7,938 nt of DNA from an uncultured Chitinophagaceae bacterium (GTDB lineage: Bacteria > Bacteroidota > Bacteroidia > Chitinophagales > Chitinophagaceae), in contig CAIMKO010000393.1 in NCBI GenBank assembly GCA_903841915.1, positions 1-7,938 of the forward strand, in the 5' to 3' direction. A model generated the notes under the pieces. That model saw only the letters and a program-made list of their open reading frames with translations, ran no database searches and had not been told where the DNA came from. Shown piece after piece: positions 1 to 6,254 of the stretch. Position 1 is the stretch's first letter. Every line of letters begins with the position of its first letter. Both the position numbers and the translations under genes were made by a program.

Positions 1-30
1 CATTATTGTAATTGAATCTTTCATCTTATG

Positions 31-65
31 TAAAGGCAATTCTTATGGGTTGCCTTTATTTTTTT
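31..65 (+). terminator. Intrinsic terminator for a plus-strand gene left of the window
   Basis: The arms TAAAGGCAA (31-39) and TTGCCTTTA (50-58) are exact reverse complements with a 10-base loop. Seven T residues follow directly (59-65). Read on the plus strand this is a textbook Rho-independent terminator. No plus-strand gene lies to its left inside the window, so it should serve a gene ending just outside. On the minus strand the hairpin lacks a T tract, so it is a weaker stop for the operon 56-1848, although the stop codon of the small membrane protein sits inside its right arm. Confidence 0.8.
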
Positions 66-190
66 CTTTTGTTGATGATGATGATAGTAGCAACAATGGC
101 CAGCAATAAAAATGGAAACCACGCACCTAGATAATATCCCACCTTATATCCTATATCGTGTGCTGATGTAGTATCAGAAAATAAAAACAT
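56..190 (-). CDS. Small single-span membrane protein, 44 residues, function unknown
   Basis: This short frame starts at ATG (188-190), 24 bases after the DUF2891 stop, and ends at TAA (56-58). Its layout is that of a real membrane miniprotein: a polar N-terminus (MFLFSDTTSAHDIGYK), an amphipathic stretch with VGYYLGAW, one hydrophobic helix of about 17-20 residues (FPFLLLAIVATIIII), then the basic tail NKRKK. The positive tail predicts a cytoplasmic C-terminus. I do not recognise a named family, though small proteins of this shape are common in Bacteroidota. It lies in the same frame as DUF2891, separated from it by a TAG codon and eight open codons. It is probably co-transcribed with the two genes upstream. 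There is no Shine-Dalgarno sequence. Its short length leaves some chance that it is a fortuitous frame. Confidence 0.6.
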   Translation of the reverse strand: MFLFSDTTSAHDIGYKVGYYLGAWFPFLLLAIVATIIIINKRKK

Positions 191-214
191 AGCATTGGTT
201 TTAATATATAAATC

Positions 215-1321
215 CTATTGTGTAATTGCATATACCGCAAAGCTAGCCAGCCAGTGTTCGCCGCCATAGGCACCAGATGCAATATTGGGTAAGCTTGCTT
301 TCAGATGTTTAATAGATGATTGAATCAATAGTTGTTTGCGTTTATCTGTTTTGGGGAGCATAGAAGCAATGCCTTTCATGCACCAGCTTCTGCTGAAACA
401 TAATCCATCCAAATGAACGATGGTCATATCGGCTCTGTCCGAAACAACAGGCAAAACAGTTAAGTGTTGTAAAGATGTCAAACTATAGTATTGATCGAAC
501 CATTGTATGAATTCGGATTTGTTCAACACCCTTCGCATCAGGTCTGCTTCTTCCAATGAAGGAGATAAAAAATTTGTTCCGTCGGGCTCCCAAATTGCCG
601 GAGCGTTTTTATCTTTCAAAAAGATCTTTCCGGCAGATTGAATGATAGCGGCTTCAAATTTTTTATTTCCTGATGATCTTGCATAATCCAGTGCAAACAC
701 TAAACCGAAAGCGGTATTCGGGTGCACACCTGTTCTGTTTGGATAAGTTTGTTTGGGTAAAAACTTCATCCATATGTTTATGATCGTATCCGATAATGGT
801 TGTAGCGCATTTCTCCATTTGATGCCATCCGCGTCGTTCCATGAATTTAATTCCTGTTGCAATTTTAATACCCATGCCCAGCCATAGGTTCTTTCAAATC
901 CTTTTGAAAGTGGTGAATTAAAATATTTAGCTTCTTTCTGCAAATTTTCTGGCGACATATTCGCGGAAATAAATTCTCTTGTCTTTTTTGCATCTGGTAA
1001 AGAAGGAAAATCTTTCAGCAGTTTCACCAGCATCCAGTGACCATGAACACTGCTATGCCAATCCAAACAACCATAAAAAGCAGGGTGCATGTTTTTAGGC
1101 GTGATCATTTGATCGCTGTCACCAACTGCCAAATGATTGATCTTGTTGGGATATTCCTGCACGATGCATTTTAAGGGCAAAGAAGCAAGATGTGCCGCAC
1201 CGTCATTGGTCAGTTGAAACTTTGTGCTGTCCTTGTTCACGGTAAAATAAACCTTGGTTTGTGCCGAGGCATTTCCCAGGCAGAACAGAAACAAGAAGAA
1301 GATTATTTTTTGCATTTTCAT
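215..1321 (-). CDS. Exported DUF2891 family protein
   Basis: The 368-residue protein has an N-terminal signal peptide (KIIFFLFLFCLGNASA) with a likely cut after Ala20, so it is probably periplasmic. The rest matches DUF2891: HPAFYGCLDWHSSVHGHW at about 79-96, FERTYGWAW at 142-150, HPNTAFGL at 200-207, WEPDGTNFLSPSLEEADLM at 244-262, LDGLCFSRSWC at 304-314 and GGEHWLASFA at 353-362. These are the conserved His/Trp/Gly-rich blocks of the family. The aromatic-rich helical pattern suggests an alpha/alpha-toroid fold like that of some glycan-active enzymes, but no reaction is established and that link is inference. The start ATG overlaps the stop of the DinB-like gene (TAATG), which suggests translational coupling; a second ATG two codons later is an alternative start. 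Length is normal for the family and the frame is intact. Confidence 0.88.
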   Translation of the reverse strand: MKMQKIIFFLFLFCLGNASAQTKVYFTVNKDSTKFQLTNDGAAHLASLPLKCIVQEYPNKINHLAVGDSDQMITPKNMHPAFYGCLDWHSSVHGHWMLVKLLKDFPSLPDAKKTREFISANMSPENLQKEAKYFNSPLSKGFERTYGWAWVLKLQQELNSWNDADGIKWRNALQPLSDTIINIWMKFLPKQTYPNRTGVHPNTAFGLVFALDYARSSGNKKFEAAIIQSAGKIFLKDKNAPAIWEPDGTNFLSPSLEEADLMRRVLNKSEFIQWFDQYYSLTSLQHLTVLPVVSDRADMTIVHLDGLCFSRSWCMKGIASMLPKTDKRKQLLIQSSIKHLKASLPNIASGAYGGEHWLASFAVYAITQ

Positions 1322-1848
1322 TATTTATTTGCCAAATCTCTTTCAATAATTGTTTGATGATGATACACATGATAAGCTGTGAAATACAGCATTTCGCGCA
1401 ATGTTATTTTTCCGAGTAAAGGATGTGGTAATATAAATACATCTAATGCCTGTTCGGACTGCCGTGATGTTTTCTTACTCAAGGAATTCACTAATCCACC
1501 CAATCGTTTTATCAGTCTTTCTTTTTGAGCAAAGTCAACTGATGGTGGAATAAATCTTCCGCTTGCTTTTGCTCCTTCCTGAATTTTGTTTTGATATTTT
1601 GCAATTAACTCCTCGTAGGTTTTGGATGGGCGATTCGCTTTTCCAAATAGTAATTGCAGAACGAGCTTTGGCAAACCAAATGCCATATTCACCGGCTGGA
1701 CAGATTTTACCAAATGATCCAATTGTTGTGCTGCAGTCCATTTATCGGTTGGGGCATAACAAAAATCTTCCTCTTTCAATCCTTGAATAAGATCTATAAA
1801 ATCATGATGATTTTTTTGCAGCAGTTCCGCGATTTCTTTGTTGGTCAT
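1321..1848 (-). CDS. DinB-like (DinB_2 superfamily) four-helix protein
   Basis: The 175-residue protein has the DinB/YfiT-like bundle pattern. An N-terminal helix is followed by the WTAAQQLDHLVKSV helix (37-50, with His45), and the C-terminal helix YFTAYHVYHHQTII (155-168) carries His160 and His164 in H-x3-H spacing. His45 with His160 and His164 is the usual triad that binds a divalent metal in this superfamily. Members include metal-dependent thiol transferases and many proteins of unknown role, so no substrate can be named. Here the middle part (about 55-135) is basic. It is first in the apparent operon with DUF2891 and the 44-residue membrane protein, and its TAA overlaps the next ATG. Despite the family name there is no reason to link it to DNA polymerase IV. 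No signal peptide is present, so it is cytoplasmic. Confidence 0.82.
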   Translation of the reverse strand: MTNKEIAELLQKNHHDFIDLIQGLKEEDFCYAPTDKWTAAQQLDHLVKSVQPVNMAFGLPKLVLQLLFGKANRPSKTYEELIAKYQNKIQEGAKASGRFIPPSVDFAQKERLIKRLGGLVNSLSKKTSRQSEQALDVFILPHPLLGKITLREMLYFTAYHVYHHQTIIERDLANK

Positions 1849-1861
1849 GACAAGATTTTAT

Positions 1862-1898
1862 TAAAGATAAAGACTGTGCAGAATTACAGAAGAACAAA
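1862..1898 (-). promoter_or_regulatory. Candidate promoter of the dinB-like operon
   Basis: On the minus strand TATCTTTA (1862-1869) is one mismatch from the Bacteroidota -7 box TAnnTTTG, and a TTTG (1895-1898) lies upstream. The spacer of 25 bases is longer than the usual 19-21, so the -33 assignment is doubtful. It lies just upstream of the first gene of the operon, after the nifU terminator, where a promoter is needed. Confidence 0.3.
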
Positions 1899-1912
1899 TT
1901 CCTGTTTTATGG

Positions 1913-1973
1913 CCACGAATACACAAACAAAATTCATTTACAAAAGCATTGCTGTTTATTCGTGCATTCATAG
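1913..1973. repeat. Degenerate palindromic repeat, copy 1
   Basis: The left arm CCACGAATACACAAAC (1913-1928) and right arm ATTCGTGCATTCATAG (1958-1973) are separated by 29 bases. They match the arms of the perfect palindrome at 6184-6245 at 13 of 16 and 14 of 16 positions, with nearly the same loop length (29 against 30). Every difference is a transition, mostly G to A, as expected of a decaying copy. The loops are not alike. This looks like an older member of a dispersed palindromic repeat family, lying between the nifU terminator and the dinB-like operon. Confidence 0.7.
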
Positions 1974-1982
1974 CAAAATAAA

Positions 1983-2008
1983 AATGCCCCTGAAAAATCA
2001 GGGGCATT
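1983..2008 (-). terminator. Intrinsic terminator of the nifU-like gene
   Basis: An exact 11-bp stem (AATGCCCCTGA, 1983-1993, with TCAGGGGCATT, 1998-2008) encloses an AAAA loop. On the minus strand it is followed by TTTTATTTT-like sequence. It begins 22 bases after the nifU stop codon and separates nifU from the dinB-like operon. Confidence 0.88.
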
Positions 2009-2030
2009 CGATATATTTTGATTTGCTCAA

Positions 2031-2630
2031 TTATTCTGCTTCAGCAACCACTTCTTTTACTTCGGGGATCATACGTTTCATCATTCCTTCAATTCCTGCT
2101 TTTAATGTAACCATGGAAGAAGGACATCCGCTGCAACTTCCCTGCAACATCAAATTCACCACTCCGTCATTATAACTTCTGAACTGAATGGCGCCGCCAT
2201 CCATTTCAACGGCAGGTTTTACATAATTTTCCAGTAATTCTTTTACACGTTTCACCACATCGTCATCATCGGCACCAACAATATTGCTGGCTTCGTGTTT
2301 ATGTTTGGCAACCTCTTCTTCATTTACAACTACTCCGCCATTTTCGAGATAATCTTTCAGAAACTGTTTGATGGTTGGAATTACATCCTGCCAATCTTCA
2401 GTATCATTCGTTTTTGTCAGCGTAACAAAATTGCTGGCAATAAAAACACTTTTAATGAAGGGAAAACTGAATAATTCTTTTGCCAAAGGAGAAGGAGCGG
2501 CATTGGTTTCATCCTGAAAGTCGATGCTCTTGCCGGGATACAATAATTTGTTGGCAACAAACTTCATGGTTTCCGGATTGGGTGTCATCTCTGTATAAAT
2601 ACTGACAATGGCATTTCCTGTTTTGATCAT
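2031..2630 (-). CDS. nfu: NifU/Nfu-like Fe-S cluster scaffold or carrier
   Basis: From ATG at 2628-2630 the product has 199 residues. An Nfu N-terminal domain comes first (from IYTEMTPNPETMKFVANKLL to about residue 95), then an acidic linker, then a NifU C-terminal domain (about 125-195) with GSCSGCPSS. The two cysteines (166 and 169 from this start) are the CxxC pair that holds a 4Fe-4S cluster between two monomers. Such proteins pass clusters to apo-enzymes in the cytoplasm. The frame is open eight codons further, to a TTG, but that TTG lies inside a TAnnTTTG promoter box, and homologues as I recall them begin at or near MIKTGN; hence the start chosen. It has its own promoter box and terminator and no Fe-S assembly partner beside it. 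The frame is intact and of normal length. Confidence 0.92.
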   Translation of the reverse strand: MIKTGNAIVSIYTEMTPNPETMKFVANKLLYPGKSIDFQDETNAAPSPLAKELFSFPFIKSVFIASNFVTLTKTNDTEDWQDVIPTIKQFLKDYLENGGVVVNEEEVAKHKHEASNIVGADDDDVVKRVKELLENYVKPAVEMDGGAIQFRSYNDGVVNLMLQGSCSGCPSSMVTLKAGIEGMMKRMIPEVKEVVAEAE

Positions 2631-2651
2631 AACAACAATTTTATTCAGTAG

Positions 2652-2659
2652 CAAAAATA
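2652..2659 (-). promoter_or_regulatory. -7 promoter box of the nifU-like gene
   Basis: On the minus strand TATTTTTG matches TAnnTTTG exactly. It ends 21 bases before the chosen ATG, giving a short leader. No clear TTTG -33 box lies 19-21 bases upstream. It overlaps the TTG that would be the longest-frame start, which argues against that start. Confidence 0.5.
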
Positions 2660-2810
2660 AACAAATAATAAGCGCATCGGTTTAATCACGGCAGCAAAGG
2701 CTTACGCAAAACGATATTTTTGGTTGACGACGAGGCTAATAGCCTGGCATATTACAACGAAAGCCTATGGTGAATATCAATCTTTTAACACCTCACTGGT
2801 TTCATCCGCC

Positions 2811-5156
2811 CTATTCCACAATACGAAGCTTTGCATAATTCAGCATGATCTTTTTCTCGCCATTCAACTCAAATTCGATCGTCGCGATCGGATTATGCGC
2901 ACTGCCCTCTAATTTTTTTACTATCCCGAATCCGAATTTCTGATGTTCTACTTTATTGCCCTCTTCTAAAAACGATGTATCGCTGGCCACAAAATCTTTT
3001 GAGGGAACGTGTGCCACTACTTTATTGGATGGTGGCGTTATCGGCAAATATTCGGGCTTCTTATTTTCTTTCTTGGGTGGTGGGCCATATCTTCTTTCGG
3101 CGGCATCTGCATCTCCAAAGCCTCTTTGTGCTTTTTGAAAGGCATTGCCATTGCTCCATTCGTTGCCTGCATTATTTCGAGCGCCGCCGCCGGCATAAGA
3201 TTTATCAATATGGGCTTCCGGCATCTCTTCTAAAAATCGACTAGGCTCATTCTGAACCAGCTGACCAAAACGATAACGCGCATTCGCATAGGTTAACCAT
3301 AATCTTTGTTTAGCCCTTGTAACTGCCACATAAAACAATCTTCTTTCTTCTTCCAGTTCTTCCCGGGTGTTAATGCTCATTGCATTCGGAAAAAGTGTTT
3401 CTTCAATACCACCAACAAACACACAGGCAAACTCCAAACCTTTAGCAGCGTGTATTGTCATCAATTTTACTGAATCGGTATCTTCTTTATCATTGTCGGC
3501 ATCGGTCAATAAGGTAATCTGTTGTAAATAGCTTCCCAGACTTTTGCTGCCTACTTCACCATCTTCGTTATCCGGGCTTTCGGTCCACTCTTTGATTGAG
3601 TTTAATAATTCCTGGATATTTTCATATCGCGCTAATCCTTCCGTTGTTTTATCATTGAATAATTCTTTCACAAGATTTGTATGCTTACCCACTTGTGTTG
3701 CCACATCATACGCATTCTTATCCGTCAGCATTGTTTGAAAATATTTGATCATCGTTACAAAGTTTTGTAACGCTTCCAAAGTGCCGGCTTTAAAACCATA
3801 TTTCGCGGCTTCTGCGATCACTTCAAACAACGTGATATTTTGTTCATTCGCAACGATCACGCATTTCTCGATGGTTGTTTTACCAATTCCGCGAACCGGA
3901 TAATTGATGATCCTTTTCAACGCTTCTTCATCTCGGGTATTCACGATCACACGCAAATAAGCAACAAGGTCTTTGATCTCTTTACGCTGATAAAAACTCA
4001 ACCCGCCATAGATCTTATACACGATACCCATTCTCCGCAAGCTTTCTTCAAATGCACGGCTCTGTGCATTGGTTCGATACAGAATCGCAAAGTCTTTGTT
4101 GTAATAATGATTGCGGAGTTTTTGTTCCTGAATGGTATCTGCAACAAATTTCCCTTCTTCATTGTCCGTCATAGTGCGGACCAATTTTATCTTTTCACCC
4201 GTTTCATTTTCGGTCCAAAGGTTTTTAGGGATCTGTCCTTTGTTGTTTTTGATTACTTCATTGGCCACACCCAGAATGCTCTGACTGCTTCTATAGTTCT
4301 GTTCCAGCTTGATCACTTTTACATCATCATAGTCTTTCTGAAACTGAAGAATATTTTCAATGGTCGCACCGCGGAAACTATAGATACTTTGTGCATCATC
4401 GCCCACCACACAAATATTTTCATGTACTGACGCCAATAGTTTTGTGATCTGGTACTGTACTGCATTTGTATCCTGATACTCATCGATCAAAATATATTTG
4501 AACTTATGCTGGTATTTATGCAATGCTTCATTGTGAAACTTCAGCAATTCATACATTTTGAACAGGAGATCATCAAAATCCATCGCGCCGTTCTTAAAAC
4601 ATCTGGCTGCATAGGCCGCATAAATTTGTGCAATGGCCGGGCGATTGGCTCTTGTATCTTCCTGTTGAATATAATAATCCACCGCGTATTCTGCCGGACC
4701 CACCAATGCGTTCTTAGCAGATGATATCCTGTTATGCACCACATTGGGTTTATAATGTTTATCATCCAGGTTCAGTTCATTGATCACGGTTTTTAAAACA
4801 GAGCGACTGTCGTCGGTATCATAAATAGTGAAATTGCTCGGGTAGCCGATGCGATGCGCTTCGCCTCTCAATATTCTGGCAAACACGCTATGAAAAGTGC
4901 CGATATATAAATTTCTCGCTTCGCTGTTGCCAAGAATTCTTTCAATACGCTCTTTCATTTCTGCGGCAGCCTTGTTGGTAAATGTGAGCGCCAGGATATT
5001 GAAAGCATCCACGCCTTTTTTCATCAGGTGCGCAATGCGCGTGGTCAATACCTTTGTTTTACCGCTGCCCGCGCCCGCCACGATCATCAACGGTCCGTTC
5101 ATGTGCAATACCGCTTCTTTCTGCGGCTCGTTCAATCCACTTAAATAATCCTGCAT
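2811..5156 (-). CDS. UvrD/PcrA-type ATP-dependent 3'-5' DNA helicase
   Basis: The 781-residue protein carries all superfamily 1A helicase motifs: a Q-motif region (LNEPQKEAV, 8-16), Walker A AGAGSGKT (27-34), Ia LALTFTNKAA (55-64), Walker B DEYQDT (225-230), III GDDAQSIYSFRGA (252-264), IV QNYRSS (286-291), V VKLMTIHAAKGLEF (563-576) and VI EERRLFYVAVTRAK (603-616). YGGLSFYQRKEIKD (383-396) is also typical. After a low-complexity Gly/Asn/Lys/Pro linker (about 655-715), the last 50 residues (VEHQKFGFGIVKKLEG to the end) form the Tudor-like domain that in PcrA/UvrD contacts RNA polymerase. These features fit roles in nucleotide excision repair, removal of recombinase filaments and transcription-coupled repair. 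The first ATG is needed to keep the Q motif. Divergent from the PhnA-domain gene. Choosing between the names uvrD and pcrA is not possible from sequence alone. Confidence 0.96.
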   Translation of the reverse strand: MQDYLSGLNEPQKEAVLHMNGPLMIVAGAGSGKTKVLTTRIAHLMKKGVDAFNILALTFTNKAAAEMKERIERILGNSEARNLYIGTFHSVFARILRGEAHRIGYPSNFTIYDTDDSRSVLKTVINELNLDDKHYKPNVVHNRISSAKNALVGPAEYAVDYYIQQEDTRANRPAIAQIYAAYAARCFKNGAMDFDDLLFKMYELLKFHNEALHKYQHKFKYILIDEYQDTNAVQYQITKLLASVHENICVVGDDAQSIYSFRGATIENILQFQKDYDDVKVIKLEQNYRSSQSILGVANEVIKNNKGQIPKNLWTENETGEKIKLVRTMTDNEEGKFVADTIQEQKLRNHYYNKDFAILYRTNAQSRAFEESLRRMGIVYKIYGGLSFYQRKEIKDLVAYLRVIVNTRDEEALKRIINYPVRGIGKTTIEKCVIVANEQNITLFEVIAEAAKYGFKAGTLEALQNFVTMIKYFQTMLTDKNAYDVATQVGKHTNLVKELFNDKTTEGLARYENIQELLNSIKEWTESPDNEDGEVGSKSLGSYLQQITLLTDADNDKEDTDSVKLMTIHAAKGLEFACVFVGGIEETLFPNAMSINTREELEEERRLFYVAVTRAKQRLWLTYANARYRFGQLVQNEPSRFLEEMPEAHIDKSYAGGGARNNAGNEWSNGNAFQKAQRGFGDADAAERRYGPPPKKENKKPEYLPITPPSNKVVAHVPSKDFVASDTSFLEEGNKVEHQKFGFGIVKKLEGSAHNPIATIEFELNGEKKIMLNYAKLRIVE

Positions 5157-5160
5157 GCGG

Positions 5161-5168
5161 CGAAGTTA
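5161..5168 (-). promoter_or_regulatory. Possible -7 box of the helicase gene, very close to the ATG
   Basis: On the minus strand TAACTTCG has one mismatch from TAnnTTTG and ends four bases before the helicase ATG. If used, the transcript would start at or near the A of ATG and be nearly leaderless. No matching -33 TTTG is seen 19-21 bases upstream, so this is weak. Confidence 0.25.
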
Positions 5169-5199
5169 ATTGTTGCGGTCGTGATTACGAATCATTTTG

Positions 5200-5458
5200 C
5201 AAAACCTGACCAAACCATGTTTTTTTTGTTTGATCAATAACAATCGGAGGATGAAAAAGATCTTGCGGTGTTTCTTTTTTTGCTTGTTTCTGCATATTAG
5301 GACGACCCAGGGGCCATGCTGTCCCAGTCGAAGCGCCGTCGAACCCCGGCCGAATCTCGGCCGAACAAAGAGTCAAGGAGTTTCACTTGAAAAAGTCGTT
5401 TCAAAATGCGTTTTTTTGCCCGTTTGTTATTTTTAAGATGATGCTGATTTGTCTATAA
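5200..5458. other. Anomalous GC-rich intergenic segment, possible dispersed element
   Basis: The 409 bases between the divergent helicase and phnA genes (5157-5565) contain a GC-rich core (about 5300-5370) in otherwise AT-rich DNA. On the plus strand one frame is open from 5255 to a TAA at 5456-5458 with no ATG until its last few codons; its middle reads as HAVPVEAPSNPGR, then ISAEQRVKEFHLKK, then SFQNAFFCPFVIF. A minus-strand frame (5185-5376) and another plus frame (5197-5436) also stay open, so openness alone is weak evidence of coding. I have an unverified sense that similar translated strings recur in Bacteroidota genomes, which would make this a dispersed repeat rather than a gene. The rest of the gap must hold the promoters of both flanking genes. 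Confidence 0.45.
5327..5370. repeat. Four tandem 11-base degenerate units
   Basis: Four consecutive 11-base units share the pattern G(T/C)CGAAnnnnn: GTCGAAGCGCC, GTCGAACCCCG, GCCGAATCTCG and GCCGAACAAAG. The CGAA cores begin at 5329, 5340, 5351 and 5362, exactly 11 bases apart. The last two units also form CGGCCGAATCTCGGCCG, whose two CGGCCG ends can pair as a short hairpin. An 11-base period is not a multiple of three, so it is not a protein repeat. It sits in the GC-rich core of the helicase-phnA gap. Confidence 0.7.
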
Positions 5459-5539
5459 TAATTTTGAGTAGGTTGTTGGGTCCTATACTATTGCGGGGTT
5501 GTTTGGTTGTTTGATTTCTAAGCATCAAAATAAAATAGT

Positions 5540-5547
5540 TACATTCG
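5540..5547 (+). promoter_or_regulatory. Candidate -7 box of the phnA-like gene
   Basis: TACATTCG has one mismatch from TAnnTTTG, is followed by C as at the nifU box, and ends 18 bases before the ATG. The nearest TTTG upstream (5510-5513) is 26 bases away, longer than usual, so the -33 element is uncertain. Confidence 0.4.
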
Positions 5548-5565
5548 CCCACCCAAAAAACAACC

Positions 5566-6144
5566 ATGAGTGTAGAAAAACTATTAGCCGAAAGAAGTAA
5601 TAATCAGTGCGAATTATGCACCTCTGCAGAAAGCTTAAGCATTTATGAAGTTCCGCCGCATTCCGGCAAAAATGCGTATGACAGCATTTTAGTCTGCGAA
5701 AAATGTACACAGCAATTAGATAAAAAAGAGGAATTAGACAGTAAACATTGGCAATGCCTGAATGAAAGCATGTGGAGTGAGGTTCCGGCAGTACAGGTTG
5801 TTTCCTGGAGAATGCTCAACCGATTCAGAAATGAAACATGGGCTTCAGAAAAAATAGATATGCTCTATCTGGATGAAGAAAATATGGCCTGGGCAAAAGA
5901 AACCGGAGATCATGAGAATTCTGCTGATGTTGACCTGCATAAAGATGCTTACGGCGCATTGTTGAGCGATGGGGATACGGTGGTGACCACCAAATCGCTG
6001 GATGTAAAAGGCTCTACCATCAATGCAAAACTCGGAACGGTAGTTAGAAATATCAGGCTGGTCAAAGAAAACACTGAGCAGATCGAAGGAAAAATTGATG
6101 GCCAAACCATTGTGATCTTAACCAAGTATTTGAGGAAAAAATAA
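5566..6144 (+). CDS. PhnA/YjdM-domain zinc-ribbon protein
   Basis: The 192-residue protein has an N-terminal zinc-ribbon-like part with two CxxC pairs (Cys15/Cys18 in CELC and Cys44/Cys47 in CEKC). A middle helical region with SWRMLNRFR follows, and the C-terminal PhnA domain spans about 124-192 (DAYGALLSDGDTVVTTKSL, DVKGSTINAKLGTVVRNI, IDGQTIVILTKYLRKK). This is the family named after E. coli PhnA (YjdM). The name came from proximity to the phosphonate operon; a true role in phosphonate use is not shown, and it is distinct from phosphonoacetate hydrolase, also called PhnA. No phosphonate genes are nearby. It is longer than E. coli YjdM because of the middle region. Probably cytoplasmic, as no signal peptide is seen. 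A single-gene unit divergent from the helicase. Confidence 0.88.
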   Translation: MSVEKLLAERSNNQCELCTSAESLSIYEVPPHSGKNAYDSILVCEKCTQQLDKKEELDSKHWQCLNESMWSEVPAVQVVSWRMLNRFRNETWASEKIDMLYLDEENMAWAKETGDHENSADVDLHKDAYGALLSDGDTVVTTKSLDVKGSTINAKLGTVVRNIRLVKENTEQIEGKIDGQTIVILTKYLRKK

Positions 6145-6159
6145 CACAAATATTTATTG

Positions 6160-6179
6160 AATTCGCCGCTGAATTTTTT
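6160..6179 (+). terminator. Weak candidate terminator after the phnA-like gene
   Basis: AATTC (6160-6164) can pair with GAATT (6171-6175) around a GCCGCT loop, followed by T residues to 6179. The stem is short and AT-rich, so on its own it would be a poor terminator. It lies 15 bases after the stop codon, immediately before the strong palindrome at 6184-6245, which may help to end or stabilise the transcript. Confidence 0.3.
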
Positions 6180-6183
6180 ATTG

Positions 6184-6245
6184 CCACGAATGCACGAATG
6201 AATAGGATAAGGAAGTTTGATTATTGAAAATTCGTGCATTCGTGG
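6184..6245. repeat. Perfect palindromic repeat with 16-base arms, copy 2
   Basis: CCACGAATGCACGAAT (6184-6199) and ATTCGTGCATTCGTGG (6230-6245) are exact reverse complements around a 30-base loop. Within each arm the motif CACGAAT/ATTCGTG occurs twice, nine bases apart, as CCACGAATG then CACGAAT. Neither strand has a T tract after the hairpin, so it is not a normal intrinsic terminator. A degenerate relative lies at 1913-1973. I recall CCACGAAT...ATTCGTGG palindromes as frequent in Bacteroidota intergenic DNA, but that was not checked here. It sits between the ends of phnA and of the decayed gene 6255-6417. Confidence 0.85.
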
Positions 6246-6254
6246 AAAATTCTT

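Noticed and set aside
2631..2654. Eight-codon N-terminal extension of the nifU frame from a TTG
   Set aside because: The TTG lies inside an exact TAnnTTTG promoter box, so it would be upstream of the transcript start; the ATG at 2628-2630 fits the recalled family start.
2655..2810. Short gap between the helicase and nifU, with AGGCT-AAT-AGCCT and a plus-strand TATTTTTG
   Set aside because: The stem is only five bases with no T tract, and the plus-strand box leads into no credible gene, only a shadow of the helicase.
3840..4430. Plus-strand 196-residue open frame inside the helicase gene
   Set aside because: It is antisense to well-conserved helicase motifs and shows no domain or start signal of its own.
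5949..6239. Minus-strand 96-residue open frame across the phnA end and palindrome
   Set aside because: It is antisense to a clear PhnA domain and its start region is the palindromic repeat.
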